Below are positions 9,977 to 19,559 of a DNA stretch of 64,000 nt, piece after piece. Source of the stretch: a bacterium. Lineage in GTDB: Bacteria; Verrucomicrobiota; Verrucomicrobiia; Limisphaerales; J093. The notes beneath the pieces are model-generated. The model saw nothing but the letters and a program-made list of their open reading frames with translations. It did no database searches and was not told the DNA's origin. The stretch spans positions 1-64,000 of the forward strand of contig JAJXZJ010000046.1 in assembly GCA_021780105.1 (NCBI GenBank), given 5' to 3'. How positions within the stretch are numbered: the first letter of the stretch is position 1; each line of letters begins with the position of its first letter. A program made the position numbers and the translations under genes.

Positions 9977-12685
9977 GTGCTGGAACCGTTACCCTGCTTG
10001 CCTGTGAGCGATGACCGACCGAATCCCGAGGCGCTGCTGGCGGCCATCCAGCAGCGGGAGGCGGCGCAGCGGCGCGGCCGGCTCAAGGTTTTTTTCGGCA
10101 TGGCGCCCGGCGTGGGTAAAACCTACGCCATGCTGGCGGCGGCCCGGCGCGAACGCGCCGCCGGGCGCGACGTGGTCATCGGCTACGTCGAGACCCACGG
10201 GCGCAAGGAAACCGACGCGCTGGCGGAGGGGCTGCCGGTCGTGCCCCGACACGAACTGGAGCATCGCGGCGTCCGGCTTTCCGAGATGGACCTCGACGCC
10301 GTGCTGGCGCGGCGACCGCAGCTCGTGCTGGTGGACGAGTTCGCCCACACGAACGGCCCCGGCTCGCGCCATCCGAAGCGTTGCCAGGACGTGCTGGAGC
10401 TGCTCGCCGCCGGCCTGGACGTGTTTACCACGCTGAACGTGCAGCACGTCGAAAGCCGCGCGGAGGTCGTGCGCCAGATCACCGGCGTGCCCATCCGCGA
10501 AACCGTGCCCGACACCGCGCTCAACGGCGCGGACTTCGAGCTGGTGGACCTGCCGCCCGAGGAACTCCGCGCCCGGCTTGCGGCGGGCAAAATCTATCTG
10601 CCCGAATCCGCCCGCACCGCGCAGGAACATTTCTTCCGGCCCGGCAATCTCTCGGCCCTGCGCGAGCTGGCGCTTCGCTTCGCCGCGGAACACGTCGGCC
10701 AGGACGTGCTGGCGTACCGGCAGGCGCACGGGATTGCCGACCCGTGGAAATCCGGCCAGCGGCTGCTCGTGGCCGTGAGTCCCAGCCCCACATCGGCGGC
10801 CCTGGTCCGGTGGACGCGCCGGCTGGCGGGCGAATTGCAGGCGCCCTGGCTGGCCGTGTATGTGGAACTGCCGCGTCCGCTCGACGAACCGGAACAATCC
10901 CGGCTGGCCCGCCACCTGGCCCTGGCCCGCGAACTCGGCGCCGAGATCATCACCACGACCGATGACGACGTGGTGCGCGGGATTCTGCGGGCGGCGCGGG
11001 AGCAGAACGCCACCCAACTGGTCGTGGGCAAACCCGCCGGCTGGCAGGCGCTCGACCTGTGGCGCGGCGGTTCGGTGCTGAACCGGTTGATTCGTGAAAG
11101 CGGCTGCATTGATGTTCACGCCGTGCGGGCGCAGGAGGGCCAGACCGTGGCCGCGCGCTCCCGGCCGCTGCATTTCGCCAAACCGGACCGGCGCGGGTAT
11201 CTCGTGGCGCTGGGGGTCGTGGCCGCGGTCACCGGCCTCAACGCGCTGCTCCAGCACTGGCTGGGCTACCAGTCGCTGGCTCTCGTCTATCTGCTCAGCG
11301 TCGTGACGCTGGCCATGTTGGTCAGCCGCGGCCCGACGCTCGCCGCCGCCACGCTCACGGCGCTGTTGTGGGACTTCCTGTTCGTGAAGCCCTACTACAC
11401 GTTTTGGATCGGCGGCGCCACGGACGTGATGTTGTTCCTGACCTACTTTGTGGTGGCGCTGGCGATGGGGCATCTGACCGCGCGGCTGCGGGCGCAGCAG
11501 GCCGCCGAGCGCCATCGTGAAGAGCGGGCCACCGCGCTTTACCTGTTCACGCGCGAGCTGGCCGGCGCGGCCGACTACGCCGACCTGCTGGCCATCGTCA
11601 TCCGCGAGGCCGGCCGCGTGTTCGCGGCGGAGGTGGCGCTTTCGTTGCCGGAGGAGTTGCCCGGCACGCCGCCGACGCCTTACTTCGCCAGCACCTGGGC
11701 GCTCGGCGAGAAGGAGCAAGGCGTGGCGCTGTGGGCGTTTCGCCACCGGCAGCCGGCCGGCCGCGGCACCGACACCCTGCCGATGGCGGAAGGTTTGCAC
11801 CTGCCGCTGGTGGCGGGCGAGCGCGCCGTCGGCGTCCTCAGCCTGCGTTTTCGCGCCGGGGCGCCGCTGGCGCCGGCCCAACGCGAGGTGCTCGACGCCT
11901 TCGTCCGCCACATTGCCCTGGTGCTGGACCGGGAGCGGTTGCGCGAGGCCGAGCAGCAGGCGAAACTGCTGGCCGAATCCGAGCGGCTGAGCCAGACGTT
12001 GCTCAACTCCATCTCGCACGAAATGCGGACGCCCATCGCCGTCATCACCGGCGCCGTCGGCAACCTGGGCGCGCCGACGGCGGGCGGAACCGCGGGACTT
12101 CAGCAAACGATGGTGGGCGAGATTCAGGAAGCCGCCGGCCGGTTGAACCGCCTTGTTGGCAACCTGCTGAACATGACGCGGCTCGAATCCGGCCACGTCA
12201 AGGCCCGGCCCGACTGGTGCGACGTGGCGGACTTGATCCAGACGACCCTGCACGAAACCGGGAAGGAACTGGCACGGCACCGGCTCACGGTGGACGTCGC
12301 GCCCGGACTGCCGCTGGCGCGGCTGGATTTTGCGCTGATGCAGCAGGCGTTGAGCAATCTCCTGCTCAACGCCGCCGCTCACACGCCCGCCGGCACGCCG
12401 GTGCAACTCAGCGCGCGGCGCGACGACGGCGGGTTGACCCTCGCCGTGGCCGATGGCGGGCCGGGTTTGCCGGCCGAAGTGCTGCCGCGGGTTTTCGAGA
12501 AATTTTACCGCGCGCCGAACGCGCCGGTCGGCGGCTCGGGGCTGGGACTCTCCATCGTCAAAGGTTTTGTCGAGGCGCAAGGCGGCCGGGTCAGCGCCGC
12601 GAATCGCGCCGGCGGCGGCGCGATCTTCACCATCTGGATGCCGCCCGGCCCGCCGCCGAACGTGGCGGAGGAGGCAGCTTCATGA
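9977..12685 (+). CDS. kdpD: Osmosensitive K+ channel sensor histidine kinase KdpD
   Basis: 902 aa, full length, with a GTG start. Order of domains: N-terminal KdpD domain with Walker A (GMAPGVGKTY) and Walker B-like LVLVDEFAHTN; a USP-like domain (about 255-380); four membrane helices of the DUF4118 type (about 410-515); a GAF-like linker; a HisKA domain with SISHEMRTPI, where His681 is the expected phosphorylation site; and an HATPase domain (NLLLNAAAHTPAG, GSGLGLSIVKGF). It senses potassium limitation or turgor and phosphorylates KdpE. It overlaps kdpE by ATGA. Confidence 0.97.
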   Translation: MLEPLPCLPVSDDRPNPEALLAAIQQREAAQRRGRLKVFFGMAPGVGKTYAMLAAARRERAAGRDVVIGYVETHGRKETDALAEGLPVVPRHELEHRGVRLSEMDLDAVLARRPQLVLVDEFAHTNGPGSRHPKRCQDVLELLAAGLDVFTTLNVQHVESRAEVVRQITGVPIRETVPDTALNGADFELVDLPPEELRARLAAGKIYLPESARTAQEHFFRPGNLSALRELALRFAAEHVGQDVLAYRQAHGIADPWKSGQRLLVAVSPSPTSAALVRWTRRLAGELQAPWLAVYVELPRPLDEPEQSRLARHLALARELGAEIITTTDDDVVRGILRAAREQNATQLVVGKPAGWQALDLWRGGSVLNRLIRESGCIDVHAVRAQEGQTVAARSRPLHFAKPDRRGYLVALGVVAAVTGLNALLQHWLGYQSLALVYLLSVVTLAMLVSRGPTLAAATLTALLWDFLFVKPYYTFWIGGATDVMLFLTYFVVALAMGHLTARLRAQQAAERHREERATALYLFTRELAGAADYADLLAIVIREAGRVFAAEVALSLPEELPGTPPTPYFASTWALGEKEQGVALWAFRHRQPAGRGTDTLPMAEGLHLPLVAGERAVGVLSLRFRAGAPLAPAQREVLDAFVRHIALVLDRERLREAEQQAKLLAESERLSQTLLNSISHEMRTPIAVITGAVGNLGAPTAGGTAGLQQTMVGEIQEAAGRLNRLVGNLLNMTRLESGHVKARPDWCDVADLIQTTLHETGKELARHRLTVDVAPGLPLARLDFALMQQALSNLLLNAAAHTPAGTPVQLSARRDDGGLTLAVADGGPGLPAEVLPRVFEKFYRAPNAPVGGSGLGLSIVKGFVEAQGGRVSAANRAGGGAIFTIWMPPGPPPNVAEEAAS

Positions 12686-13383
12686 ACGACACGCCGGCCC
12701 GCAAGCCGACCGCGCTGGTGATTGACGACGAGGTGCAGCTTCGCCGGTTGTTGCGCGTTTGCCTCGAGGCGAACGGTTACCGCGTGGTGGACGCTGCCGC
12801 CGGCCAGGAAGGCATTGTTGCCGCCGCGCAAAGCCGTCCCGACGTCGTCATCCTGGACCTGGGCCTGCCCGACATGACGGGCGTGCAGGTGCTTCAACGG
12901 CTGCGCGAGTGGAGTCGCGTGCCCGTGGTCGTGCTCTCGGTGCGCGACCGGGAAGAGGACAAGATCGCGGCGCTCGACGCCGGCGCCGATGACTACGTGA
13001 CGAAGCCCTTCGGCACCGGCGAACTGCTGGCGCGGCTGCGGGTGGCCCAACGGCACGCCCAGCCGGGGCCGGAACCCGGCGTGTTCCGCGCCGGTGCGCT
13101 CGAAGTGGACCTGACCGCCCGCGTGGTGAGGCTCAAGGGCCGGGAAGTGAAGCTGACTGCCACCGAGTACTCGCTGCTGCGCCTGTTCGTCCAGCACGCC
13201 GGCAAGGTGCTGACCCACCGGCAGATTCTCCGCGAGGTCTGGGGGCCGCGCGCGTTGGAGCAAACGCATTACCTGCGCGTTTACATCGCGCACCTTCGCG
13301 AAAAGCTTGAAACCACCCCGGCTGAACCCCGGCTCATCGTCACGGAATCCGGCGTCGGCTACCGCCTGATGGAGGAACCGTAG
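12682..13383 (+). CDS. kdpE: Response regulator KdpE
   Basis: 233 aa, an OmpR/PhoB-type regulator. The receiver domain has the acidic pair DD (15-16), the phospho-acceptor Asp59 in ILDLGLPDMTG, and the conserved Lys in YVTKPF. The C-terminal winged helix includes LTATEYSLLRLF and VWGP. The ATG overlaps the kdpD stop, giving translational coupling. It is expected to activate the kdp promoter in the 4299-5008 region when phosphorylated by KdpD. Confidence 0.97.
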   Translation: MNDTPARKPTALVIDDEVQLRRLLRVCLEANGYRVVDAAAGQEGIVAAAQSRPDVVILDLGLPDMTGVQVLQRLREWSRVPVVVLSVRDREEDKIAALDAGADDYVTKPFGTGELLARLRVAQRHAQPGPEPGVFRAGALEVDLTARVVRLKGREVKLTATEYSLLRLFVQHAGKVLTHRQILREVWGPRALEQTHYLRVYIAHLREKLETTPAEPRLIVTESGVGYRLMEEP

Positions 13384-13412
13384 GCGCGCGCGGCCGTCTC
13401 CGCATTCCGTGG

Positions 13413-13440
13413 TTGGCCCGCGCAATCCCCGGCGGGCCAA
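13413..13440. repeat. 9-bp inverted repeat, hairpin after kdpE
   Basis: TTGGCCCGC (13413-13421) pairs perfectly with 13432-13440 across a 10-base loop, 30 bases after the kdpE stop. No T-run follows on either strand, so it is not a classic intrinsic terminator. It may stabilise the 3' end of the kdp mRNA. Confidence 0.5.
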
Positions 13441-13607
13441 AACGCCTGTCCCGTCGGATGACGGCGAACGTGTGTCCTCCGGCCTGCGGAAGCTCCTGGC
13501 CTGTTCCTACGCGATGACGCCCCCGTTTGGTGCCCGGCCGGCAGAAGTTGAAGCACGATTGCCACCCTGCCCGGTTGTTTGAGTGCGCCCCTCCGCCGGG
13601 AAAGACG

Positions 13608-13653
13608 TTCAACGGGCGGAAGCCGATGATTTTTTTGCCCGCCGCCCGTTGAA
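13608..13653. repeat. 12-bp perfect inverted repeat with 22-base loop
   Basis: TTCAACGGGCGG (13608-13619) is exactly repeated in inverted form at 13642-13653. The loop holds a T7 run (13630-13636). The position, between kdpE and the next plus-strand gene, allows either a factor-dependent terminator or an upstream regulatory hairpin. Confidence 0.5.
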
Positions 13654-13753
13654 TGGCATTGGTAATGCTTTTAATTAGCTAATAAAATGGTTTGGGAAAG
13701 CGAGCGTGGCCGCCGCGTGGCCAACACCATCAGACAACCGTGCGTATTGCTTT

Positions 13754-14398
13754 ATGGAAATGGAAATCATCGAGCTGGAACTGGACGATTGCGAGATCGT
13801 GAATCTGGAACTCACCGATTTTGACGAACCAACTCAACCCATGAATACCGCAGCGAACGCCCCGCCGGACGGGGATTTCACCCTGGCGGTGGCGGTGGTT
13901 TATGAAGAACGGCTGACGCAAGAATGGGCCAGGCGCGTATGCATCCGGCTGGGCGATCTGGTCGGCAAAGAGGCCGTCCGCAGCGGTTGGTGGCCGCTTT
14001 CCAGCTTGCGTGACCCGCGCGCGTTGGACGAGGCGACCAAGGCGGCGTCCACGGCGGATGTAATCGTCGTGTCGGTGCGCGCGACGGAGGAACCGGCTCC
14101 GAACCTGAGCGCGTGGATTGACATGTGGCTGTCGAGGCGCGCGCAATCCGCCGGCGCACTGGTGGCCCTGATCAGCCTCTCCGAGCCGTTGATTCGCGGC
14201 GTGAACCCCCTGCGGGATTATCTGCGGACCGTTGCCAGCCGGGGCGGGCTGGATTTTCTCCCGCACCAGCAAAAACTCCCGTCCGATAACGGCGGCGGCG
14301 ATCAGAAACCCGTGGCGGCCACCGTGGCCTCCGGGGTGTCCCTCCAACCACCTGCGGAAGAAACGCCTTGCAGTCGTTATTGGGGAATCAACGAATGA
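13754..14398 (+). CDS. Protein of unknown function downstream of kdpE
   Basis: 214 aa from ATG 13754; a GTG at 13706 and ATGs at 13760 and 13841 are alternative starts. The first 30 residues are strongly acidic with alternating Glu/Asp and hydrophobic residues (MEMEIIELELDD). The core (about 45-165) looks like an alpha/beta fold: a strand LAVAVVYEE, helices, then STADVIVVSVRA, an AWIDMWLSRRAQ helix and GALVALISLSEP. From memory this resembles a widespread but uncharacterised verrucomicrobial family with the pattern 'ADLIVxA...LPxWLxxWL'. The tail is low-complexity and polar. No catalytic motif is evident. Its place after kdpDE may be chance. Confidence 0.7.
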   Translation: MEMEIIELELDDCEIVNLELTDFDEPTQPMNTAANAPPDGDFTLAVAVVYEERLTQEWARRVCIRLGDLVGKEAVRSGWWPLSSLRDPRALDEATKAASTADVIVVSVRATEEPAPNLSAWIDMWLSRRAQSAGALVALISLSEPLIRGVNPLRDYLRTVASRGGLDFLPHQQKLPSDNGGGDQKPVAATVASGVSLQPPAEETPCSRYWGINE

Positions 14399-14431
14399 GA
14401 TGACAGGGGCCAGGCACGGGCGGTCATCCGG

Positions 14432-16204
14432 TTACTCCGTGAACTCCAGCACGCCGAACTTGTCCGGCACATGGAAGGTGCCGCTCATCGTCGGACTCCA
14501 GGCAAGCAATGCCTGGTGCGCGCGGTCGCAGCGGAGCAAATTGATGTGCCAGCGCACGCCGGCCCGGGGCGCGGTGCCGCCCAGCGATTTCAACGGGATC
14601 CGCCAGACGCTGGTCCACGAGTGGGCCTTCGAGTGCATCTTGACCGCGGTCTGAAAGCCGCTGTCCCAGGCGAAATCCCGCTGCGGCAGGACCAGCGCGA
14701 GATCGAGCCGTTCGTTCGTGGGCGCAACTTGAAACTCGGCGTAGTGATTCGGATTGTCCGGGTCGCTGCGGATGAACGCCTCCACCACGTCACGGTCCCA
14801 GAGGCTCACGCCCGGCTGGTTCATGTTGTAGCGTTCGCGATCGAAGCGCGGCGGGGTGAACGTGGTGAGTTTCGTGAACGGACATTCGTAGGCGAGGTAA
14901 AGGTAGTTCGTGGACCACAGCAGGCGCACGGTGGTCGTCAATTCCGGCCGGGCCGCGTAATCCGTGGTCTGGCACTCGATGCGCACCGGCTCGGCCGTGC
15001 GCCACGCCGGCTGGTCAAGCGTGCCGTCCGGCGCGAAGTCCTGGTTGATGCGCCGGGCGTGCGCCACCGGCAAGGGCATCGAGCGGCCCAGCAGCTTGCG
15101 CGCGTTGTCGAAATAAATCTTCCGCAGCACCGGGACGGGCAGGCCGATGGAACTGATCGTCCAGTCGCCCTGGATCGGTGTCATGTGCGGCCAGTTGCGG
15201 TCGCGCGTCTCCAGCCAGCGCCATTCCTTGGCGAAAAACGTCGCGGCGTCGGCGTCCGTGCGCGGCGGCTCGTTGCCGCTGGAGCCGAGGATCAAATCGT
15301 CGAACACCTGAAAATCCGTGCCGAAGAGAATTCGGTCCTGATGCTTGAGGAAGAGCCGGCGGACCTTGTCGGGGTCGTGCCGGCCGAGTTCGGGGAGGCG
15401 CGCCGCCAGATCGGCCAGCATGTTGGGATAGCGGTCCAGCATCCTGTCCACCCAGTCAAGATCCTCGGCGTTGTTGGCAAAATGGACGCAAACGAACGTG
15501 GTCTTCGGATGCCGGGCGATGACGCGGTTCAGCGCCGCGAGCAGTTCCATCCGCGGCGGATAGATGTTGGTGTCGCCGAACCACCAGTCTTTGTGATCCT
15601 TCAACTCCTTCCAACGCTCGTTCGTCTCGTTGAGCGGCAGCCAGAACGCGCGCGGATCGGCGACGTGGATGGAGATGGGCATGCCCAGCTCACCACACCG
15701 CTCCCAGACCGGATCGAGCTTGGGATCGTCAATCTTGATCAGCTTGTGGCGGGCATCGCGCAGGAACAGGCCCAACCGTTTGAACTCCTTGAACCCGGCG
15801 GCGCCGAGCCGGTGTCCCTCCTCAATCTGCTTCACCGCCTCCGTCGTGAAGTCCGGCTGGTCCCAGCGCGAGTAATCGAGGTTCATGTAAAGCAGGAACC
15901 GTCCGGGGTAAAGCCGGTTCGCGAGCCGCTGGTTGCGCTCGAACTCGGACATCTCCCCGGCGGCGTGCGTCACGTAGCCGCCGCTAAGATTCACCGCCAG
16001 GCCGACGCCCGCGGCGTCCATGATCCGCACCGCGCGCGCCAGATGCTCGGGCGTGGAATCCACGTGCTGGTGCAGGTCAATAATGCGGTGCTCCGCGCGC
16101 CAGGCATTGGCTTCGCGTTGGACGGCGGCGACAGACGCATCCGCGGCGGCCGCCGCGCGTAACACGGCACCAGCCAGGACGAGGAGCAGCAGGCGATTTC
16201 GCAT
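14432..16204 (-). CDS. Exported amidohydrolase with C-terminal CBM9-like domain
   Basis: 590 aa from ATG 16204 (MRNRLLLLVLAGAV, a signal peptide); another ATG lies two codons upstream. Residues about 40-380 form an amidohydrolase_2 (PF04909-type) TIM barrel: DLHQHVD supplies the first metal histidines, GFKEFKRLGL the lysine strand, ISIHVADP a further histidine, FVCVHFANN another, and ILFGTDF the terminal Asp. Residues about 400-590 look like a carbohydrate-binding/DOMON-like CBM9 domain (DQPAWRTAEPV, LYLAYEC, DVVEAFI, YAEFQVAPTNE), common in secreted sugar-active proteins. The substrate is unknown. It is convergent with the preceding plus-strand gene. Confidence 0.82.
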   Translation of the reverse strand: MRNRLLLLVLAGAVLRAAAAADASVAAVQREANAWRAEHRIIDLHQHVDSTPEHLARAVRIMDAAGVGLAVNLSGGYVTHAAGEMSEFERNQRLANRLYPGRFLLYMNLDYSRWDQPDFTTEAVKQIEEGHRLGAAGFKEFKRLGLFLRDARHKLIKIDDPKLDPVWERCGELGMPISIHVADPRAFWLPLNETNERWKELKDHKDWWFGDTNIYPPRMELLAALNRVIARHPKTTFVCVHFANNAEDLDWVDRMLDRYPNMLADLAARLPELGRHDPDKVRRLFLKHQDRILFGTDFQVFDDLILGSSGNEPPRTDADAATFFAKEWRWLETRDRNWPHMTPIQGDWTISSIGLPVPVLRKIYFDNARKLLGRSMPLPVAHARRINQDFAPDGTLDQPAWRTAEPVRIECQTTDYAARPELTTTVRLLWSTNYLYLAYECPFTKLTTFTPPRFDRERYNMNQPGVSLWDRDVVEAFIRSDPDNPNHYAEFQVAPTNERLDLALVLPQRDFAWDSGFQTAVKMHSKAHSWTSVWRIPLKSLGGTAPRAGVRWHINLLRCDRAHQALLAWSPTMSGTFHVPDKFGVLEFTE

Positions 16205-16210
16205 AATCAT

Positions 16211-16610
16211 CGGATGAACTGGTCGAAAGCGTAAACGCGCGCGGCGGCGATGGCAATCAACCTTCGGCGTGGCGCGCAAAGCCCTGTCACGGCAACGTCC
16301 GCGTGAGCCGGCAAGCGTTTCTTTTGGGTAATCGGCGGACGACCCATGCCACCATCACGAAAGGCACGAATCACCCAAAATCAATTCACGCGGAGTCGCG
16401 GAGACAAAAAAACCGAAGCCCGTCTGTTCCGCGGGATTTTGCAAAGCGCCGGTGACGGGTTGGCTCGCCGGGCCGGGCGCCGTGCTCCGCCGCCAAGCCT
16501 GGGCGGAGCGGCCGCTCCACCTGCCGCGTTGGTGAAATACCGACACGGCCGGGCGGTGGCGGGCGAGGCATCGGCTTGATTTTTTTCACCGGCCGGCGCC
16601 AGTCTTCGCC
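16211..16610. other. Divergent intergenic region between amidohydrolase and GH16 genes
   Basis: About 400 bases lie between divergently transcribed genes, so both promoters should lie here. It contains one copy of a dispersed short repeat (16381-16409) and a hairpin with stem GCTCCGCC (16484-16491 with 16502-16509). No gene is supported. Confidence 0.5.
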
Positions 16611-17501
16611 ATGAATTTCCCGCGTATCGCCCATTCGCTCTTTTCCGGGATCGCGCTTGCTCTGGCCACCGGCCTGACAACCGTCGCGCAGACGCCGCCG
16701 CCGAAAAGCTGGACGCTCACCGGTGCGCCCGGCGTCGTGCCGCAGCGGGCTACGGACAAGCTGCCGCTTTCCGACCAGCGCAACCGCGGCAGGTGGATCA
16801 AGTTCACCCCGCTCAGCGACGAATTCGCCGGCGCGGCGCTGGACACGAACAAGTGGGTCGTGAACCTGGAATGGTGGCGCGGCCGCCAGCCGGCGTGGTT
16901 CAACCCGACGAACGTCACCGTGAGCGGCGGATGCCTGAACCTCACGATGCGGCGCGAGCCCGCCCCGGCGGCGCTGACGAGCCAGGGTTACCACGATTAC
17001 AGCTCGGCGGCGCTGCACTCGCGCGTGCGGGCCGGCTACGGTTACTACGAGGTCAAGGCGCGGCCGATGAGTTCCGCCGGTTCGAGTTCGTTCTGGTTTC
17101 AACAGGATGACAATCCGGCTTGGGCGACGGAGATTGACGTGTTTGAAATCGGTGGCAAGGCGAAGGGTTTTGCGCGCACGCTGAACATGAACGTCCACGT
17201 CTTCCATACGCCCATGGAAACACGGCATTGGGACGCACACGGCGAATGGCTGGCACCTGCGCCGCTGGCGGCGGACTTCCACGTCTATGGCCTCGAATGG
17301 GACCGCGACGCGATCCAATACTACTTCGACGGCGTGCTGGTGCGGACGGTTGCGAACACGATGTGGCACCAGCCGCTGTTCCTCATCTTCGACAGCGAGA
17401 CGATGCCGGACTGGTTTGGAATGCCGGCCGACGCGGACCTGCCTTCGACGTTCAGCATCGAATACGTCCGCGCCTGGGTGCACCGTGGCACGCGGGAGTG
17501 A
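16611..17501 (+). CDS. Secreted glycoside hydrolase family 16 protein
   Basis: 296 aa. A signal peptide (about 1-27) precedes a GH16 beta-jelly-roll. The catalytic motif ExDxxE is intact in WATEIDVFEIGG, with Glu174 as the expected nucleophile, Asp176 and Glu179 as acid/base. Upstream W/R-rich strands (NKWVVNLEWWRGRQPAWF) and a downstream HVYGLEWDRDAIQYYFDG strand fit the family. The spacing resembles agarase/porphyranase/carrageenase-type GH16 more than laminarinase-type, but substrate cannot be fixed from sequence alone. It ends 6 bases before the convergent DUF3999 gene. Confidence 0.88.
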   Translation: MNFPRIAHSLFSGIALALATGLTTVAQTPPPKSWTLTGAPGVVPQRATDKLPLSDQRNRGRWIKFTPLSDEFAGAALDTNKWVVNLEWWRGRQPAWFNPTNVTVSGGCLNLTMRREPAPAALTSQGYHDYSSAALHSRVRAGYGYYEVKARPMSSAGSSSFWFQQDDNPAWATEIDVFEIGGKAKGFARTLNMNVHVFHTPMETRHWDAHGEWLAPAPLAADFHVYGLEWDRDAIQYYFDGVLVRTVANTMWHQPLFLIFDSETMPDWFGMPADADLPSTFSIEYVRAWVHRGTRE

Positions 17502-17507
17502 GCGCGT

Positions 17508-19526
17508 TTAGCCGGGCGGCCGGGCGTCGTCGTCACCCGTCAGTGCTGGTGCCTTGGGCAACAGGCGCGTGATGATGACCAGCAGCGCGACGACCACCGC
17601 CGCCAGCACCACCCACAACACCGGCCGGCCGGCGTGCGCGCCGCCGAATTGCTCGCGCCACGAGGCCTTCACCAAACGCTCCTCCGCCCCGGCCGTTGCC
17701 TGTGCCTTCCCGGCGACGGCCAACTGCGCGGCGACGAGGCGCAGGTCGTATTGCGGCGCCGCCACCTCGGCGTTGCCATAGTAAAGGTGCAGGCCGTCGG
17801 CGGTCTCGGATTTGAACACGAGGCGGCTGATGGAATACGTGAATTCGAAATTCGCCAGCACGATCGCCGGGTTGTCGCCGTTGTCGGCTTCCAGGAAAAC
17901 GCTGTCGGTCGTCGGCGCGGCGGTGAAGTCCAGCGTCAACCGGCCCGCGGGTGCGCCGGGCTGCTGCATCCACGAGGCGCTGCCGAGGATGCGCGGAAAC
18001 GCGGCGCCGCGCGCGTCGCGCACTTCTTCGAGCAGCGTCATTTCGCGGCGGAACAGCGGCGTCGGCGACGTGCAGGTCAGGCGCGTGACCGGCAAGCCGG
18101 CGTGCGGCAGCTTGAGCACCCAGCGGGCGACGCGCGGGCGGTCCTTGAGACTCGCAAGGGAAACCGCCGGCGCGAGCGTCCGGGGGAAGACGGCACGCTC
18201 GACGAGGAACGGCACCTGGTTGGAGCCACGCAGAAGCCGCAGGTCGCCGAAGCCCGGCTGCGCGTGCGCCAGCACGTCGAGGTCGAGTTCCAATTCCTGC
18301 GCGCCGGCCCGCGCCAGCGTCACCAGCTTGCGGAATCTCCAGCCGGCGGTGTCGAGCGGCGCGCCGTTGTCGGCGACCGCCGGCAGCGGCGTCGGCGGCC
18401 GGTAAGCCGGATTGTCCGCAAGCGGCAGAAGCGTTAGCGACGCGGGTGCGATCGCGGCGAGGTTTGCTCCCAGTTGGGCCAGATCGTAACTCGGCGCGGC
18501 ACACAGGCTGTTGCCGGTGAGCACGCGGAAAGCGCCGGCCCGTGCCGCATGAAACACCAGGTAATCCGGCCGGCGCGTGGCTGTGATGGCGCGAAATTCC
18601 AGCGGCGGGCTGTCGCCGTCCTCGATTTCGAGCACGAGTTCGCTCGTTGGGACACGCGCCTCCACGGCAAGGGTGAGATTTGAAGACGTCGGCTGGCCGG
18701 CGACACCGAGCCGAAAGATTGTGCCGTGCGCGAGCAGCGTTTCCTCGACGCCCGCTTCGGTGACGCGCCGGGCGGACAGCGTGAGGTGGCGCGTGAACAG
18801 CGGGGCCGCGGTTTCAAATTGCAGGGCGGCCAGCCGTAGGTTGGCGTTGGGCAACTGGAGCCGCCACCGGCTGCGCTGGTTGACCGGGTCGAGCGCAGTC
18901 ACAGTGACGGGAACCTTTTCCGCCGGCATTTCCGCGGCGACGAGTCGCAACCACGGCACGGCCGTGCGGGAAAACGGCACCGGGTCCGAGCGGCGGTCGT
19001 CCATCGTCAGCCGCAGGAACGGCCACGTGGCACGCGGCAGCGCCAACTCGGTTTGCGCCACGCCGTGGGCCTGTCGGAAAATCGGGATGCCGTCGGCGAG
19101 CACTTGCCAGTTTGTCCGGTCGGCGGAGCCTTCAACACGCACCGCCTTCAGGAACGGCACGTCCGGCACTTCGAGCACGATTGCTTCGATCGGCTGCGTG
19201 ATCCCGGTTTCGATCGTCAGCACGGTGGCGGCCGGCGAAAGCGACACGTTGAGCGATTTGGCGCGGCGCAACTCGCGTTCGGCCGGCACGGTTGGTTGCA
19301 TGAGGCAGGGCACTTCGCGATCCCGGTCGTCAACGACGCGCACGTCCTCGAAGCCGGGCCGCGCGGCGCCGAGCGTGTCCGCCGGCAGGCTGATTTTGAC
19401 CAAGCCTGGCTGTGGGACCGTCAGCGACTGGACGTGTTTCCAATGGGACAGCGGTTCGGCGGCGGGCACGCGGAGCGGCAGCAACGCCAGGGCACCGACA
19501 ATGGCGAGCGGAAGCAGACGTTTCAT
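17508..19526 (-). CDS. DUF3999 family exported membrane-anchored protein
   Basis: 672 aa from ATG 19526 (MKRLLPLAIVGALALLPLRV, signal peptide); an ATG nine codons upstream is possible. Most of the protein is beta-rich and exported, with repeats such as ARPGFEDVRVVDDRDREVP and AQPGFGDLRLL. One C-terminal membrane helix (VLWVVLAAVVVALLVIITRL) is followed by a short polar tail. This matches the DUF3999 family, whose function is unknown. It lies directly downstream of the DUF2339 gene (33 bases), a pairing also known from other bacteria. Confidence 0.85.
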   Translation of the reverse strand: MKRLLPLAIVGALALLPLRVPAAEPLSHWKHVQSLTVPQPGLVKISLPADTLGAARPGFEDVRVVDDRDREVPCLMQPTVPAERELRRAKSLNVSLSPAATVLTIETGITQPIEAIVLEVPDVPFLKAVRVEGSADRTNWQVLADGIPIFRQAHGVAQTELALPRATWPFLRLTMDDRRSDPVPFSRTAVPWLRLVAAEMPAEKVPVTVTALDPVNQRSRWRLQLPNANLRLAALQFETAAPLFTRHLTLSARRVTEAGVEETLLAHGTIFRLGVAGQPTSSNLTLAVEARVPTSELVLEIEDGDSPPLEFRAITATRRPDYLVFHAARAGAFRVLTGNSLCAAPSYDLAQLGANLAAIAPASLTLLPLADNPAYRPPTPLPAVADNGAPLDTAGWRFRKLVTLARAGAQELELDLDVLAHAQPGFGDLRLLRGSNQVPFLVERAVFPRTLAPAVSLASLKDRPRVARWVLKLPHAGLPVTRLTCTSPTPLFRREMTLLEEVRDARGAAFPRILGSASWMQQPGAPAGRLTLDFTAAPTTDSVFLEADNGDNPAIVLANFEFTYSISRLVFKSETADGLHLYYGNAEVAAPQYDLRLVAAQLAVAGKAQATAGAEERLVKASWREQFGGAHAGRPVLWVVLAAVVVALLVIITRLLPKAPALTGDDDARPPG

Positions 19527-19559
19527 ACCCGGGGCGAAAGGTTGACAAGGCATTGGATT

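Larger units (their letters stand above)
13384..13753. other. Intergenic region after kdpE
   Basis: There is no convincing gene. It contains two perfect inverted repeats, listed separately, and ends in an AT-rich stretch (about 13660-13690) that could be the promoter of the following gene. Confidence 0.5.

Noticed and set aside
9989-12580. An 863-codon minus-strand open frame opposite kdpD
   Set aside because: No family resemblance; kdpD on the other strand is intact with all motifs.
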